DNA from: Bradyrhizobium sp. Tv2a-2
Lineage (GTDB): Bacteria > Pseudomonadota > Alphaproteobacteria > Rhizobiales > Xanthobacteraceae
Length of the DNA stretch: 64,000 bases
Assembly (NCBI RefSeq): GCF_000472425.1
Contig: NZ_AXAI01000014.1
Coordinates: forward strand, 161,284 to 225,283
Direction of reading: 5' to 3'
The notes under the pieces were generated by a model. It was not told where the DNA came from. It ran no database searches and saw only the letters and a program-made list of their open reading frames with translations. The stretch's first letter is position 1. Each line of letters starts with the position of its first letter. The position numbers and the translations under genes are program-made. Of this stretch, positions 17,272-26,200 are shown in pieces.

Positions 17272-17943
17272 ATGCCTGTCGAATTTGAGTCAGTAACTAA
17301 CTCAGCAACTCATTTTGGTTCAACAGCTGGTCATGAGTTCGGGGCGGCGTCAGGCAACGCGGCGGGAGGCCATGTGGGCCTCGAGGAGGACTTCCAGACA
17401 AACCTCAAGAACATTCGCGAGCCGAATGCGGCGCAGAAGCAAGAGGGGCACGTCCACCCCCAAGTATTAATTAACCTTTACTTGCGTGGCAAAACGTCGG
17501 CGCATGTCTTCGCTAGCAGCACGCCGACGCATCCCTTTGATGGCAACACGCCGATGCAAACCCCTGGTGGCGGCGCGGCGACGCGTCCCTCTGCTGACGG
17601 ATCACCGACGCGTTTCCCTGCTGGCAACACGTCGACGCATACCCTTGTTGGTGGCGGATCACCGACGCCGACGCATTTCCCTGCTGACGGCCCTTCGACG
17701 CATTCGCCTGGAGCTGATGATGGCTCGCTAGCCGATGGCGCGACCGGATCGCCCCAGACCAGCACCGGGAAGAAATTCGTCACATTGGCGAAATCGGCTG
17801 CGGAATCGACGGCGGACGTTGCGAAAAAGACGGCGAAGTTTATCGGAAAACATAAAAAGGAAGCGCTTATCGGCGCGGGTGGCGCAGTGGCCGGGGGCAT
17901 GGCCGGAGCCGGAATCGCCGCAGGCAGCGCAAACAAGGCATGA
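17272..17943 (+). CDS. Thr/Pro/Gly-rich protein with glycine-zipper tail, candidate T3SS effector
   Basis: 223 residues from MPVEFESVTNSATHFGSTAG; the ATG at 17272 has GGAGGG seven bases upstream and is preferred to that at 17230. Residues about 85-160 are short degenerate repeats of the form S-T-H/R-P/F...(D/G)GN-T-P (HPFDGNTPMQ, RPSADGSPTRFPAGNTSTH). A basic helix AKKTAKFIGKHKKE precedes a glycine zipper ALIGAGGAVAGGMAGAGIAA at the C-terminus, able to insert into a membrane. No Sec signal is present. The shape suits a secreted membrane-targeting protein, but this is inference. Confidence 0.6.
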   Translation: MPVEFESVTNSATHFGSTAGHEFGAASGNAAGGHVGLEEDFQTNLKNIREPNAAQKQEGHVHPQVLINLYLRGKTSAHVFASSTPTHPFDGNTPMQTPGGGAATRPSADGSPTRFPAGNTSTHTLVGGGSPTPTHFPADGPSTHSPGADDGSLADGATGSPQTSTGKKFVTLAKSAAESTADVAKKTAKFIGKHKKEALIGAGGAVAGGMAGAGIAAGSANKA

Positions 17944-18789
17944 CGGCGATCATTCGTTTTCCACGAAGCTAACGGCGGCACGAGCCGAGCACGATCCTCA
18001 GTTGCAGCCAATCAGCGGCCCGAGCGACGCCTTGCTTTGCGTCGCCGGCGATGCTGCCTCCCGTGCCGAAATTCATGTCCCGGACGCCGCTCCTTACAGC
18101 GCGGATCGCCACCCACTTCGCCAATCTGTCGGACTTCCCTGCCTCTCCCTCCCTGCCCCTGCGGGGAGCCGCGCTGGCTGCAACAGATGGAGCAGCCCGT
18201 CCAGCATCGCTGAACACGAAACGCGTCTTGTGAACGCCAGAGCTCCGGTTCTGATTGAATCAGAACCGCAGCTCTGGATTCTTGTTTTGACGCGTTTTCT
18301 TCACGCGAACCGGTCCCCACTTCGCTCGAAAACGCTCTTAGAGCATGTCCGGTTCTGATTGAATCAGAACCGCAGCTCTGGATTCTTGTTTTGACGCGTT
18401 TTCTTCACGCGAACCGGTGTCCACTTCGCTCGAAAACACTCTGGGAGCATGTCCGGTTCTGATTGAATCAGAACCGCAGCTCTGGATTCTTGTTTTGACG
18501 CGTTTTCTTCACGCGAACCGGTCCCCACTTCGCTCGAAAACACTCTGGGAGAGCGGCCTTCCTGGCCAGCGTCGCCGTAGTTGGGGGTCGCCTCACCGTC
18601 TGGGCGATTCCTTACGGCCTCGATTTTTTCTTGGAATTGGAACTGTCCCGCCCGCAGAATTGCTTCTTTTCGAAGCATTCCCTTGCGAAGCTATTTCGGT
18701 GGATCAGAACGTCGCCTGTCGCGGCGCGCAGAACGGCACTCACTGAGCGAAAGCGACTTGCTCAGCATCGGCGGACATCAGCGGAGAAA
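17944..18789. other. non-coding region dominated by repeats
   Basis: Three copies of the dispersed repeat lie head-to-tail at 18246-18550. The rest has short arginine-rich frames only. The end (18700-18789) is the leader of the TPR lipoprotein gene. Confidence 0.45.
18246..18550. repeat. dispersed repeat copies 3, 4 and 5 in tandem
   Basis: Copies span about 18246-18338, 18339-18443 and 18446-18550, each with the GGTTCTGATTGAATCAGAACC palindrome, CGCGTTTTCTTCACG, CGAACCGGT and CACTTCGCTCGAAAAC blocks. Copy 4 begins AGAGCATGTCC right after the GCTCTT end of copy 3, showing complementary AGAGC/GCTCT ends. Confidence 0.85.
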
Positions 18790-19410
18790 ATGACGCTTCT
18801 GCATCGATACCGAAGGATTCTGTTGCGGTTTGCACCAGGAGCGGTCTTGTCGCTCGCGCTATCGGCGTGCGCCGGCATCCATAGTCCGGATGCGGGGCCG
18901 GCGGAGCAGGCCATCCAGGATCCTGCCGCCATGATGCGTATCGCCAGCGCCGCCGAGCAGTCCGGCGATCCGGCCGGTGCGGCTGCATTCTATCATCGCG
19001 CAGCCGAGCTTCAGCCGGATTCGGAAGCGGCACAGATCGGCGTCGCGCGGACATTGGTGGAACAGGGGCGCCTCGATGAGGCGATAGACAGTCTTCGGTC
19101 CGCGCACGCCCGATCACCGTCGGACACGGACGTCAGCCTGACGCTGGGACGGTTGCTGGTAGCAGCAGGCCGGGCCGCGGAAGCGCTGGATACGCTTCGT
19201 GACGGACTGCGGCACGCGCCCCGATCGGCGCCCCTGCTCGTCGCCCAGGGAGTTGCCCTCGATACGATGGGCCGGCACACCGAAGCACAGTCCTCCTACA
19301 AGGAGGCGTTGACGATTAGTCCGGACAGCGCCGCGGCGAACAAGGATCTCTCGCTTTCGTTGGCCCAGAGCCGGCGCGATCCTCAGTCCAGCCCGAATAA
19401 AATTCGTTGA
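18790..19410 (+). CDS. tadD: TPR lipoprotein, TadD-like
   Basis: 206 residues from MTLLHRYRRILLRFAPGAVL; the lipobox LSACAG puts the acylated Cys near residue 28, so the protein is membrane-anchored in the periplasm. About four tetratricopeptide repeats follow (PAGAAAFYHRAAELQPDSEA, then ARTLVEQGRLDEAIDSLRSA, and later LDTMGRHTEAQSSYKEALTI). This is the TadD pattern of Tad/Flp pilus systems, where such lipoproteins help the secretin assemble. Together with the CpaC-type secretin and CpaD-like lipoprotein nearby it makes a Tad outer-membrane module. No Tad ATPase or pilin is present. A fragment of its 3' end recurs at 20824. Confidence 0.75.
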   Translation: MTLLHRYRRILLRFAPGAVLSLALSACAGIHSPDAGPAEQAIQDPAAMMRIASAAEQSGDPAGAAAFYHRAAELQPDSEAAQIGVARTLVEQGRLDEAIDSLRSAHARSPSDTDVSLTLGRLLVAAGRAAEALDTLRDGLRHAPRSAPLLVAQGVALDTMGRHTEAQSSYKEALTISPDSAAANKDLSLSLAQSRRDPQSSPNKIR

Positions 19411-19961
19411 TGGCAGCCAGGCGCGGGCGCGGCTGAGGCGCGCTTCAAACGCCGCAGCCAGGCGTGATCGGCATTTTCAACGTCGTCATGGAACGCAAGA
19501 CTTTCAAGGACGAAGGTTTCCCATCAACGTGCTTCAGTCTCGAACCTCGGTTCGTCTCCACCACCTTGGCCGCGCATCACCACAACTCATCGACGAGCCT
19601 ATGAGCTGTGGACCCGATCCATCCGCAACTTGCCAACGATGCTGTACCGCGACTGGCCGGCCTCAGCCCGCGCGCGCAACCGCGGGGCTCTAGATTCTTG
19701 TTTTGACGCGTTTTCTTCACGCGAACCGGTGTCCACTTCGCTCGAAAACGCTCTAGAAGCACGGCGACGTTGCGGGAGGAGATAAGGAATTCCCTGGATC
19801 ACCAGCTCATAGCGAGAACGAACGACCAAGAGCAAAATTCACCGCAAAATGCGAAAATTCGGCATGATGGCGGGCTGGGTCCATTTCGGCTGCTCGTGCC
19901 GCGGATCGAATTGCAGGCACAACGTGCGACGGAAACGTCCGAAATCCGTCTTACCGGAAAT
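19411..19961. other. intergenic region with one dispersed repeat
   Basis: Apart from repeat copy 6 (19679-19756) no coding signal or hairpin of note was seen. Confidence 0.4.
19679..19756. repeat. dispersed repeat copy 6, partial
   Basis: Starts at CGCGGGGCTCTAGATTCTTG, lacks the leading palindrome, and ends CACTTCGCTCGAAAACGCTCTAG. Confidence 0.8.
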
Positions 19962-20666
19962 TCAACCCTGATCCTCCACCCGTGGTAGGCTCCCGTCACT
20001 TCCGCTACTGTCCTTTTCTAGACGCTTCTGGAGTTTTAGACGCTCCTGGAGCTGCGACGTTCGAAGCGCTTCGTCATCACTGATTCTTTTGTCAGCGAGC
20101 GACGGACCTTCCGCGAGGCTCCTTCGGCGTGCTGCCTGCGCTTGGTCGAAAGTAGCCTCCACCACACCCTCCTTGGTAATTCTACGGGCTTTGACATGGC
20201 TGATGAACTGTTTGAACCTTCCCTTGACCCCCTTCCGGCTGCCTGTAATTTGGTCATACCTTGCCGGAATGTTTTCGGTGCTGTCACCAGGTTTTACGTC
20301 TACTACGTTTTTCGTCGAGCTTTTGGCGCTTCCGGGAGAGTCAATTAGCTCATCGACATCTGCCCATGCATCGCCACCGGTTGCTCTCCTTCCTTCTATA
20401 AACTTAACGCCGGGTAGTTTATCTGTTACAATATACGCTTGTTTTTTGGGTGGGAATTCGCCGCGGGCTAAGGGATGATTTTCTTGGATTAGAAAATTAT
20501 CAGCAACAAACTTAGTCTCGCTCGATGATGCACTCGGAGCCCCGAGATGAGCGCCCCGGGTCCCAGATTGGGCAGCGGACTCGAACGCCGTGGCATCGGG
20601 ATCGGCCGTGCGCGCTTGCTCGCCGACATTAGGTTCAAACCCTGTTTTGGGGCCGATTGCGGACAT
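19962..20666 (-). CDS. unrecognised hydrophilic protein, candidate T3SS effector
   Basis: 234 residues from MSAIGPKTGFEPNVGEQART, with ACGGAGATTAG before the ATG. The first 70 residues are Ser/Ala/Thr-rich and disordered-looking, without a Sec signal, as in type III substrates. The middle has a possible small beta-rich domain (KQAYIVTDKLPGVKFIEGRR), followed by a long basic, coiled-coil-like helix (EGVVEATFDQAQAARRRSLA, LRTSQLQERLKLQKRLEKD). No family is recognised. It sits between the TadD-like and CpaD-like genes, separating parts that would normally be adjacent. Confidence 0.6.
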   Translation of the reverse strand: MSAIGPKTGFEPNVGEQARTADPDATAFESAAQSGTRGAHLGAPSASSSETKFVADNFLIQENHPLARGEFPPKKQAYIVTDKLPGVKFIEGRRATGGDAWADVDELIDSPGSAKSSTKNVVDVKPGDSTENIPARYDQITGSRKGVKGRFKQFISHVKARRITKEGVVEATFDQAQAARRRSLAEGPSLADKRISDDEALRTSQLQERLKLQKRLEKDSSGSDGSLPRVEDQG

Positions 20667-20823
20667 ACTAATCTCCGTTGAAACTTCAGGTAGACGCTAC
20701 CACTTTTTGCCCGCGACTAAGGCGACAAGACGGCTGCGGTCCATGAGTCTCGTTACGCTTGTAAGGGACGATATATCGTGGGGCCCAAACGGGCCACACA
20801 TGGGATGCAAGCGCGGTCCGCTT

Positions 20824-20918
20824 TGGAGGCGTTGATACGCCGCAGCGAACAAGAACCTCGCGCTATCGTTGCCCGGAGCCGGCGCGACCCTCAGGCCAAC
20901 ACGGATAAAATCCGTTGC
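20824..20918 (+). pseudogene. duplicated 3' fragment of the tadD-like gene
   Basis: From GGAGGCGTTGA through GCCGCAGCGAACAAG and CGGAGCCGGCGCGA to GATAAAATCCGTTG the DNA follows the last part of the gene at 18790-19410 (GGAGGCGTTGA, GCGGCGAACAAG, AGAGCCGGCGCGA, AATAAAATTCGTTG), with a small internal deletion and a frame change. It is a relic of a second copy next to the CpaD/secretin genes. Confidence 0.65.
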
Positions 20919-21074
20919 TGCAAATCGCTAGACTTCTCGCATGCGAACAAGCTCGCCGCCAGCTTCACCGCCAGCGTCCCCGTTCGATTCACAAACAGTG
21001 CGCACTGATCGCTCATGGGTGACGCGAAGACGAATCCTGTCGAACGATCGACGAGACAAGCGCGAACAAAGTCA

Positions 21075-21752
21075 TTACGGCGTGGTCCTGGTGCTCCCGC
21101 CGGTCGTTCCGACGGATTGCGAAGCAGTGCTTGAGGCATTGTTTCCGTCCGGAGATGCCGTCGCGCCGGGTTCACTTCCATGCGTGCGCCAGGCGCGAAT
21201 GCCATTGGCCAGATAGGCTCCATCGCCACGGCCCAGTTTCGGTGGGACGACCAGGTCCGCGGGATCGACAAGCATGGCGGCGAGATCCCTGGTTTGCAAG
21301 CAATGCGCAAGACTCATCAGACTGGGCGACGGGTCATCCGGAAAGGCGAAATCGATCGATGCGCGGCAATCGGTCGGCGCGGCGATGGTTCGCGTGAAGA
21401 TGATGAACGGTTTACGCCGCGGATTGGGCGCCCGAGGCAGCACTGCAAAAGACGACACTGTAATCCGCGCGGGATCAATTCCCGCCCCGATCAAAACGTG
21501 TCGCAAAACTTCGGCTTCTCCTGGGGGCGCCGCTACGATGTCTGCACGAACGGCCTGCATGTCCCCCTCGGCTATGAAGGCGGCCTGTCGCCTCAGCCGC
21601 CTCGCCTTGTTCGAATACGAGCCGGAAGGCGCCTCCACCTCCCGATGAAGTGTAACGAGCCCTGTCGGGACCGGCCGGCCGAGATCGGCGGCTTCATTGG
21701 CGCAGCCAGCAAGAACCAGAGCGCAGGCGATGAACAGCAAAGACCGGTTCAT
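21075..21752 (-). CDS. cpaD: CpaD-like outer-membrane lipoprotein
   Basis: 225 residues. MNRSLLFIACALVLAGCANE is a lipoprotein signal with lipobox LAGC. The body contains the CpaD-type pattern: a BON/OmpA-like region (AEVLRHVLIGAGIDPARITV), a conserved Cys in the C-terminal half (PTDCRASIDFAFPDDPS) and MSLAHCLQTRDLAAMLVDPA, which resembles the CpaD ending where non-abutting residues precede NLAAMV-DP-DL. The start overlaps the secretin stop as ATGA, so the two are translationally coupled. In Tad systems CpaD partners the CpaC secretin in the outer membrane. Confidence 0.75.
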   Translation of the reverse strand: MNRSLLFIACALVLAGCANEAADLGRPVPTGLVTLHREVEAPSGSYSNKARRLRRQAAFIAEGDMQAVRADIVAAPPGEAEVLRHVLIGAGIDPARITVSSFAVLPRAPNPRRKPFIIFTRTIAAPTDCRASIDFAFPDDPSPSLMSLAHCLQTRDLAAMLVDPADLVVPPKLGRGDGAYLANGIRAWRTHGSEPGATASPDGNNASSTASQSVGTTGGSTRTTP

Positions 21753-23185
21753 TCAAATGTATATCCTGCGATATTTTCCGCCGGGCTTACAGGAGGAGTT
21801 GCGAACTTTTTGCCAGGCGCGGCGACGCGGCCATAGACGACCTCTTCGGCGTCCGAGGGCACCCGCACATAAGCGGAGGGGTCGGAAGGCGCCCTATCCG
21901 GCGGTGTCGGCCGGACAACGTATGGAGTCACAACGATGATCAGCTCCGACTGGTTGCGTTGAAACTGGGTCGATCGAAACAAAGCGCCCAAGACTGGAAT
22001 ATCTCCCAGCCACGGCACCTTCTGTACGTTGTTATTGTTGTCGTTCTGAATGAGACCCGCGATGGCGAAGCTTTGTCCGCTGGCAAGCTCCAGCGTCGTT
22101 TCGGCGCGTCTGGTCATGAGAGCCGGAATCTGATCGTAATTGAGCTGAACGGCGTTTGCCGCATCGAGCGAGCTGACCTCGGCGCGGACATTGACGCTGA
22201 TTTGCCCACTGGACAACACCGTCGGCGTGAACTTCACGCTTACTCCGAATTGTTTGTAGTCGATGGACACGGTGCCGAGAGCCTGCGGAACGGGAAGCGG
22301 AATCTCGCCGCCCGCCAAAAAAGTCGCGGTGCTTCCGGAAAGCGCGGTCAGATTCGGCTCAGCCAAAATAGTAGCGAGACCCTCGGTTGCCATGGCGTCA
22401 AGCACCGCCGTGCCGTTGACATTGCTCGAGGCGCCGCCTCCAAAAATGCCGTTCAGGCCGCTCGCAATCGGGTTGCCGCCTACGCTACCAGCCAATCGCC
22501 CCGTTTGCATACCGATCGAGAAGCCCCCGGTAGAAAGCACGGCCGACCAGCTAAACCCGAGCTCCCGCGAAATCGAACGGCTCACCTCGGCGACGCGTAC
22601 TCTGAGATTAACCTGCGCGGAGTTCGCGACCTGAAGCTGGTTGGACAAGGGAACGCTAGGTCCGAGCGTGAGTTTGGCCGTTTGCTCGAGCCGTTCCGCC
22701 GTTTTGGCGTCCGGCACCGTGCCCGTCAACAAAGCGCCGTTGGCCGTGTATCTCAGCCGCACTCCGGAAGCTCCCGCGTCGGAATGAATCTGAGCGTCGA
22801 GTTCGGCTTGCGGAAAGCGCACGTCGACCTTATAGGCCACAAGCGGCGCCCCGTCCCGCGTCAGCACGAACAGGGTCGTGCGGCCGGGCTTCTTACCGAA
22901 AATAAATATGTTCGATGGTTTGGGGGCCTGGATATCGGCGATGTTCGGATCGGCGATGAATTCGGTGCCTGCACCTTCCGGCAAGCGCACCAGCGTCCCG
23001 CCGGAGACTTCGATCTGGATCGACCGCGCGGCGGTTACGGTGGTCGGCTCGGCAGCCCCGGCAGGCGTTTGCCCCGGCGAGATACAGCACAAACCTATCA
23101 TCACAGACATGCACGAACGTTGGGCCAGCCATATCGATACGCGATCACTCACCGTCACGAATACATTTCTTCCGTAGCACGTCAT
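21749..23185 (-). CDS. sctC: secretin of Tad/Flp-pilus type (CpaC-like), probable SctC of the T3SS
   Basis: 478 residues. After an N-terminal export segment ending near AGAAEP, residues 50-135 are the N domain of Tad secretins (IQIEVSGGTLVRLPEGAGTE; FIADPNIADIQAPKP; IFGKKPGRTTLFVL). A BON-like domain follows (LLTGTVPDAKTAERLEQTAK). From about residue 190 the secretin barrel domain is complete: VNLRVRVAEVSRSISRELGF, LAEPNLTALSGSTATFLAGG, and the signature VPWLGDIPVLGALFRS with SELIIVVTPYVV. It forms the outer-membrane pore. Neighbouring genes are T3SS components and no Tad ATPase or pilin is present, so use by the T3SS is inferred. Confidence 0.8.
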   Translation of the reverse strand: MTCYGRNVFVTVSDRVSIWLAQRSCMSVMIGLCCISPGQTPAGAAEPTTVTAARSIQIEVSGGTLVRLPEGAGTEFIADPNIADIQAPKPSNIFIFGKKPGRTTLFVLTRDGAPLVAYKVDVRFPQAELDAQIHSDAGASGVRLRYTANGALLTGTVPDAKTAERLEQTAKLTLGPSVPLSNQLQVANSAQVNLRVRVAEVSRSISRELGFSWSAVLSTGGFSIGMQTGRLAGSVGGNPIASGLNGIFGGGASSNVNGTAVLDAMATEGLATILAEPNLTALSGSTATFLAGGEIPLPVPQALGTVSIDYKQFGVSVKFTPTVLSSGQISVNVRAEVSSLDAANAVQLNYDQIPALMTRRAETTLELASGQSFAIAGLIQNDNNNNVQKVPWLGDIPVLGALFRSTQFQRNQSELIIVVTPYVVRPTPPDRAPSDPSAYVRVPSDAEEVVYGRVAAPGKKFATPPVSPAENIAGYTFE

Positions 23186-23464
23186 ACATGCAGGTTATCG
23201 TCCGACCATCTTCGTTCGACGTGCCAACCGCCGTTCGCGTTGGCTTTCATCGACTTGAGCTTCTTTCAGGGCATTATTTCATATCCCATGCATGAAACTC
23301 CGCGTTCGTGCAGATCACGGTTGGCTCGATTCGCGTCGAACGCAGCCATGCGAAAATCGCCGCCGGCTGCGTCACTGCGTCCCGCGCAACATCCCAAGCG
23401 GCTCGAGAACGAACCATAAGGTCCCTGCCCTGAAGTGAACGAAACCACCAACCAGATCGCTTCC

Positions 23465-26200
23465 TCAGTGCGGCTTGGGAATGCCATACTGGTCAAGTGT
23501 CGGGTCTACCGTCTTGTCGAAAGCCTTTTTGTCATGTGCTTTCTGCACCGCCTCCGCAATGGCGGTGAAGATGAATGCTACGGTGAGGACTCCGTCGATC
23601 ACCCACCCAACGGGGCCCAGGGCCGATCCGATCGTTTCGGCAGCGGCCAAGCCGGTTCCTTCGCCGCCTATCATGCCCGCGAAGCGACCAATACCGCTTG
23701 CCAACGCCCGGCTTATTCCAGCTGATCGATAGGTTCCGGTCGCGGCAAATCTCGCCAAATCGTATGCGGTTGTGGCTCCGGCAATGGCGCCTCGCGTGCC
23801 GGCAGCGAGTGCCAGAGTCGCGTCCCAGCCTTTGCCTGCGTTGACCAGGTTTTTGAACTCGGGCAGCAGAAAGGCTGCGGAAATTATGCCGCCTACCCCG
23901 CCCAAAACATCACGTGCCAAGCCCAATCTGGTCGCCATCGCGGCCCCCGCCGCGCCTTTTGTTCCGAAATAGATGGCGCCGGCTGCCGCCGCCAACTCTC
24001 CACCCATGAGTCCGTAGCTCGACTTGACCAATCCCTCTTCGCTGGACGCGCCCCCCGACGCCTCGCCGGTCGCACCACCGCCGGCCTGTGATTTCATCAC
24101 CAAGGCACTCGCCGCCAGGCTTTCGAGCAGCTTATGGGCTTTTGCCGCGGAACTTGGGTCTGCCTGCAAGTCAACTGAGAAGCCCGGACCAGCGGCACTG
24201 GGATCGAACGATTTAGCTGTCGAGTCATACTTCGCCAACGCGTCTTGCAGTGATGTGCCTCCATCCAGATCCCGCAAGAATGAGCGTACGAGAGTCTCCG
24301 TGTCACTCTGGCTGAACGGTGACTGACCTTGTCCTGAAAGAGACTCCGCCACGCTCGCCGCAATGTCGTCGAGACCAGCGGGGCCGTTAGCCAGCCCCGC
24401 GAGAACATCCTTGCCCGATCCGGATTTGACCAACTCCGGATCAAGCAACGAAGCGGCCGTCGAGCTATATTGATCGATCTGACTTTGAATGAAATTGGGA
24501 TCGAGGACTTGCTCGAAAGTCTGCTCGTCCGCCTGCATGGCCGCCAGCGCGTCGGTCGGCTTCACGCCCTTTTGTGCCAGGAGCTGCTTGAGGTCGCCTC
24601 CGTTGCTGAAATCATCCTTATAGGCGGACTCCAGTTCAGTCGTCAGCGAGCTGCTGCTGGCCACGATTTGCGCCTCGCTTGGAACATCACCACCATGGAG
24701 ATCGCCCTGAAGCGCCAGCTCCGCCGAAAAGTCATTCAGCGCCGCCGCGTCGCTCTCCTTGCGATTCTTGGGGTTGGCATTGTTCCGTTCGATCGCATCA
24801 AGATCATTCTGAAGCCCGGCTCCAGTCACGACGTCAGTGTAGCGCTTTTCCACCACAGCGGCGAGCGAGGGATTGCTGCTTGTGATCGCCGATTCGTTTT
24901 CGGCAACGGACTGCTGCAGATAAGTCGTCACGTCGGGATCCGCCTGAAGCTGTGCGATGCGCTGCTGCAGTGCTGCATCCGTGTCGCTGATCTTGCGGAG
25001 CGAGTCTCCCGCCTCGACCTGCCCTTGAGTCGTCTGCAGTTGCACGAGCACTGCCGCTTTCTGTGCGCCGGTGTAATTCTGCGGATTTGCGAACACATCC
25101 GCATTGAGCTTTGATGTATCGACGCCAGCAACCGCGTTTCGGGTCGCGGCGTCTCTAATCAGGGAAGCAAAGCTTCCGCCGGTGGTCGGCGCCTGGGTTT
25201 TCACCCACTTGGTGATGTTCTTCTCATCATATAAGCCGTCGGCATTATGCGTGGCGAGATCAACACCGCTTTTGCCGCCTTGATCGAGGACAGCGAACAT
25301 TCCCGGCTGAGAGAACGTGTTCGCCGCGCCTTGCAAAGCCACGGACAAACCTGGATTTGCGTTCGCGATCGCCTTTAGTCCGGCCTGTGACGTGAACTTG
25401 CTCGCCGTGGCGCCGGCGCCCTGATTGGCCGGATCCGCAGCATTGGTCAGAGGCAGGTTCGCCTGCAACAGGGCGGCCTCACGCACGAGCTCCAGCGATT
25501 GTCCGTCCGCATCCGGATTATCCTTCTGGTAATTGCTGAGGGTCTTATTGGCGGCCCCAAGCTGCTTTTCCATCTTTGAGATGAACGCTGAAATATCGTT
25601 CCTGGAAATATCGCCATCCGCCTTCCCGCCATGCGCGGCCGTATCGAGTGCGGCTTTCATGGCGGGATTTGCATCGAGATAGGCCTGCGCCGCCTTCGCA
25701 TCGTCGCCGCCGGCAGCCAGCATCTTGGCGACTGCTATCGGGCGGTTCAGCGCCTTCTCGGCGGCCTCCTGCTGGTCGGGCGGCAGTCCTGCGACCAGCG
25801 GCGCCCACTTTTCCAGATCATCTGGTGAGGAGTATTGCGAATCGTCGATCGCGGAATTCACGCTGTCCTCGGGCTGCGAGGCGTCCGAAATCGGGCCGGC
25901 GCTCGCGTCAGGCGCGGTGTCTGACGTCGCCGTGGTGCTTGCTGTTGTCGCACCGAACGCACTCGGCCCTGGGCCGCCCGCCTCAGTCAGCACCGTGGTA
26001 TCCGTCGTCGAGGTATCCGTCGTCGAGGTTGGAGACCACTGGCCCGCGAGCGCCGAGTCAAAGCTGTCCTCGTCGTCGCCCCCAACGTCGTCGCCCCCAA
26101 CGTTTGAAAATTGCGGCACGCTTGCCGCCGTGCTGCTCACGACTTGCACCGTCTTCTTCCTCTTCAAGGGTGCTCGCAGGTATGTCGAGCAACGAAACAT
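23465..26200 (-). CDS. HrpF/NolX-like type III translocon protein
   Basis: 911 residues. The first 110 are Ser/Thr/Asp-rich with no Sec signal. Residues about 120-600 have repeated helical segments; the stretch GMFAVLDQGGKSGVDLATHN, KNITKWVKTQAPTTGGSF, LIRDAATRNAVAGVDTS and KAAVLVQLQTTQGQVEAG follows the HrpF/NolX family as I recall it. Near residues 720-890 lie Ala/Gly-rich hydrophobic segments (GELAAAAGAIYFGTKGAAGA; VGGIISAAFLLPEF; LGPVGWVIDGVLTVAFIFTA), suited to insertion in the host membrane. HrpF and NopX form the pore delivering effectors. It is larger than most relatives (600-800 residues). Confidence 0.65.
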   Translation of the reverse strand: MFRCSTYLRAPLKRKKTVQVVSSTAASVPQFSNVGGDDVGGDDEDSFDSALAGQWSPTSTTDTSTTDTTVLTEAGGPGPSAFGATTASTTATSDTAPDASAGPISDASQPEDSVNSAIDDSQYSSPDDLEKWAPLVAGLPPDQQEAAEKALNRPIAVAKMLAAGGDDAKAAQAYLDANPAMKAALDTAAHGGKADGDISRNDISAFISKMEKQLGAANKTLSNYQKDNPDADGQSLELVREAALLQANLPLTNAADPANQGAGATASKFTSQAGLKAIANANPGLSVALQGAANTFSQPGMFAVLDQGGKSGVDLATHNADGLYDEKNITKWVKTQAPTTGGSFASLIRDAATRNAVAGVDTSKLNADVFANPQNYTGAQKAAVLVQLQTTQGQVEAGDSLRKISDTDAALQQRIAQLQADPDVTTYLQQSVAENESAITSSNPSLAAVVEKRYTDVVTGAGLQNDLDAIERNNANPKNRKESDAAALNDFSAELALQGDLHGGDVPSEAQIVASSSSLTTELESAYKDDFSNGGDLKQLLAQKGVKPTDALAAMQADEQTFEQVLDPNFIQSQIDQYSSTAASLLDPELVKSGSGKDVLAGLANGPAGLDDIAASVAESLSGQGQSPFSQSDTETLVRSFLRDLDGGTSLQDALAKYDSTAKSFDPSAAGPGFSVDLQADPSSAAKAHKLLESLAASALVMKSQAGGGATGEASGGASSEEGLVKSSYGLMGGELAAAAGAIYFGTKGAAGAAMATRLGLARDVLGGVGGIISAAFLLPEFKNLVNAGKGWDATLALAAGTRGAIAGATTAYDLARFAATGTYRSAGISRALASGIGRFAGMIGGEGTGLAAAETIGSALGPVGWVIDGVLTVAFIFTAIAEAVQKAHDKKAFDKTVDPTLDQYGIPKPH

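Noticed and set aside
18051..18678. ORFs within the tandem dispersed repeats
   Set aside because: They arise from repeat DNA; the same peptide (RFLHANRSPLRSKTL) appears at each copy.
13502..19756. Repeat cluster as a CRISPR array
   Set aside because: Copies are about 95-105 bp, adjacent or irregularly spaced without uniform spacers, and no cas genes are present.
21959..23419. 486-codon open frame on the plus strand
   Set aside because: Antisense to the secretin, whose motifs are complete; the plus frame has no recognisable domain.
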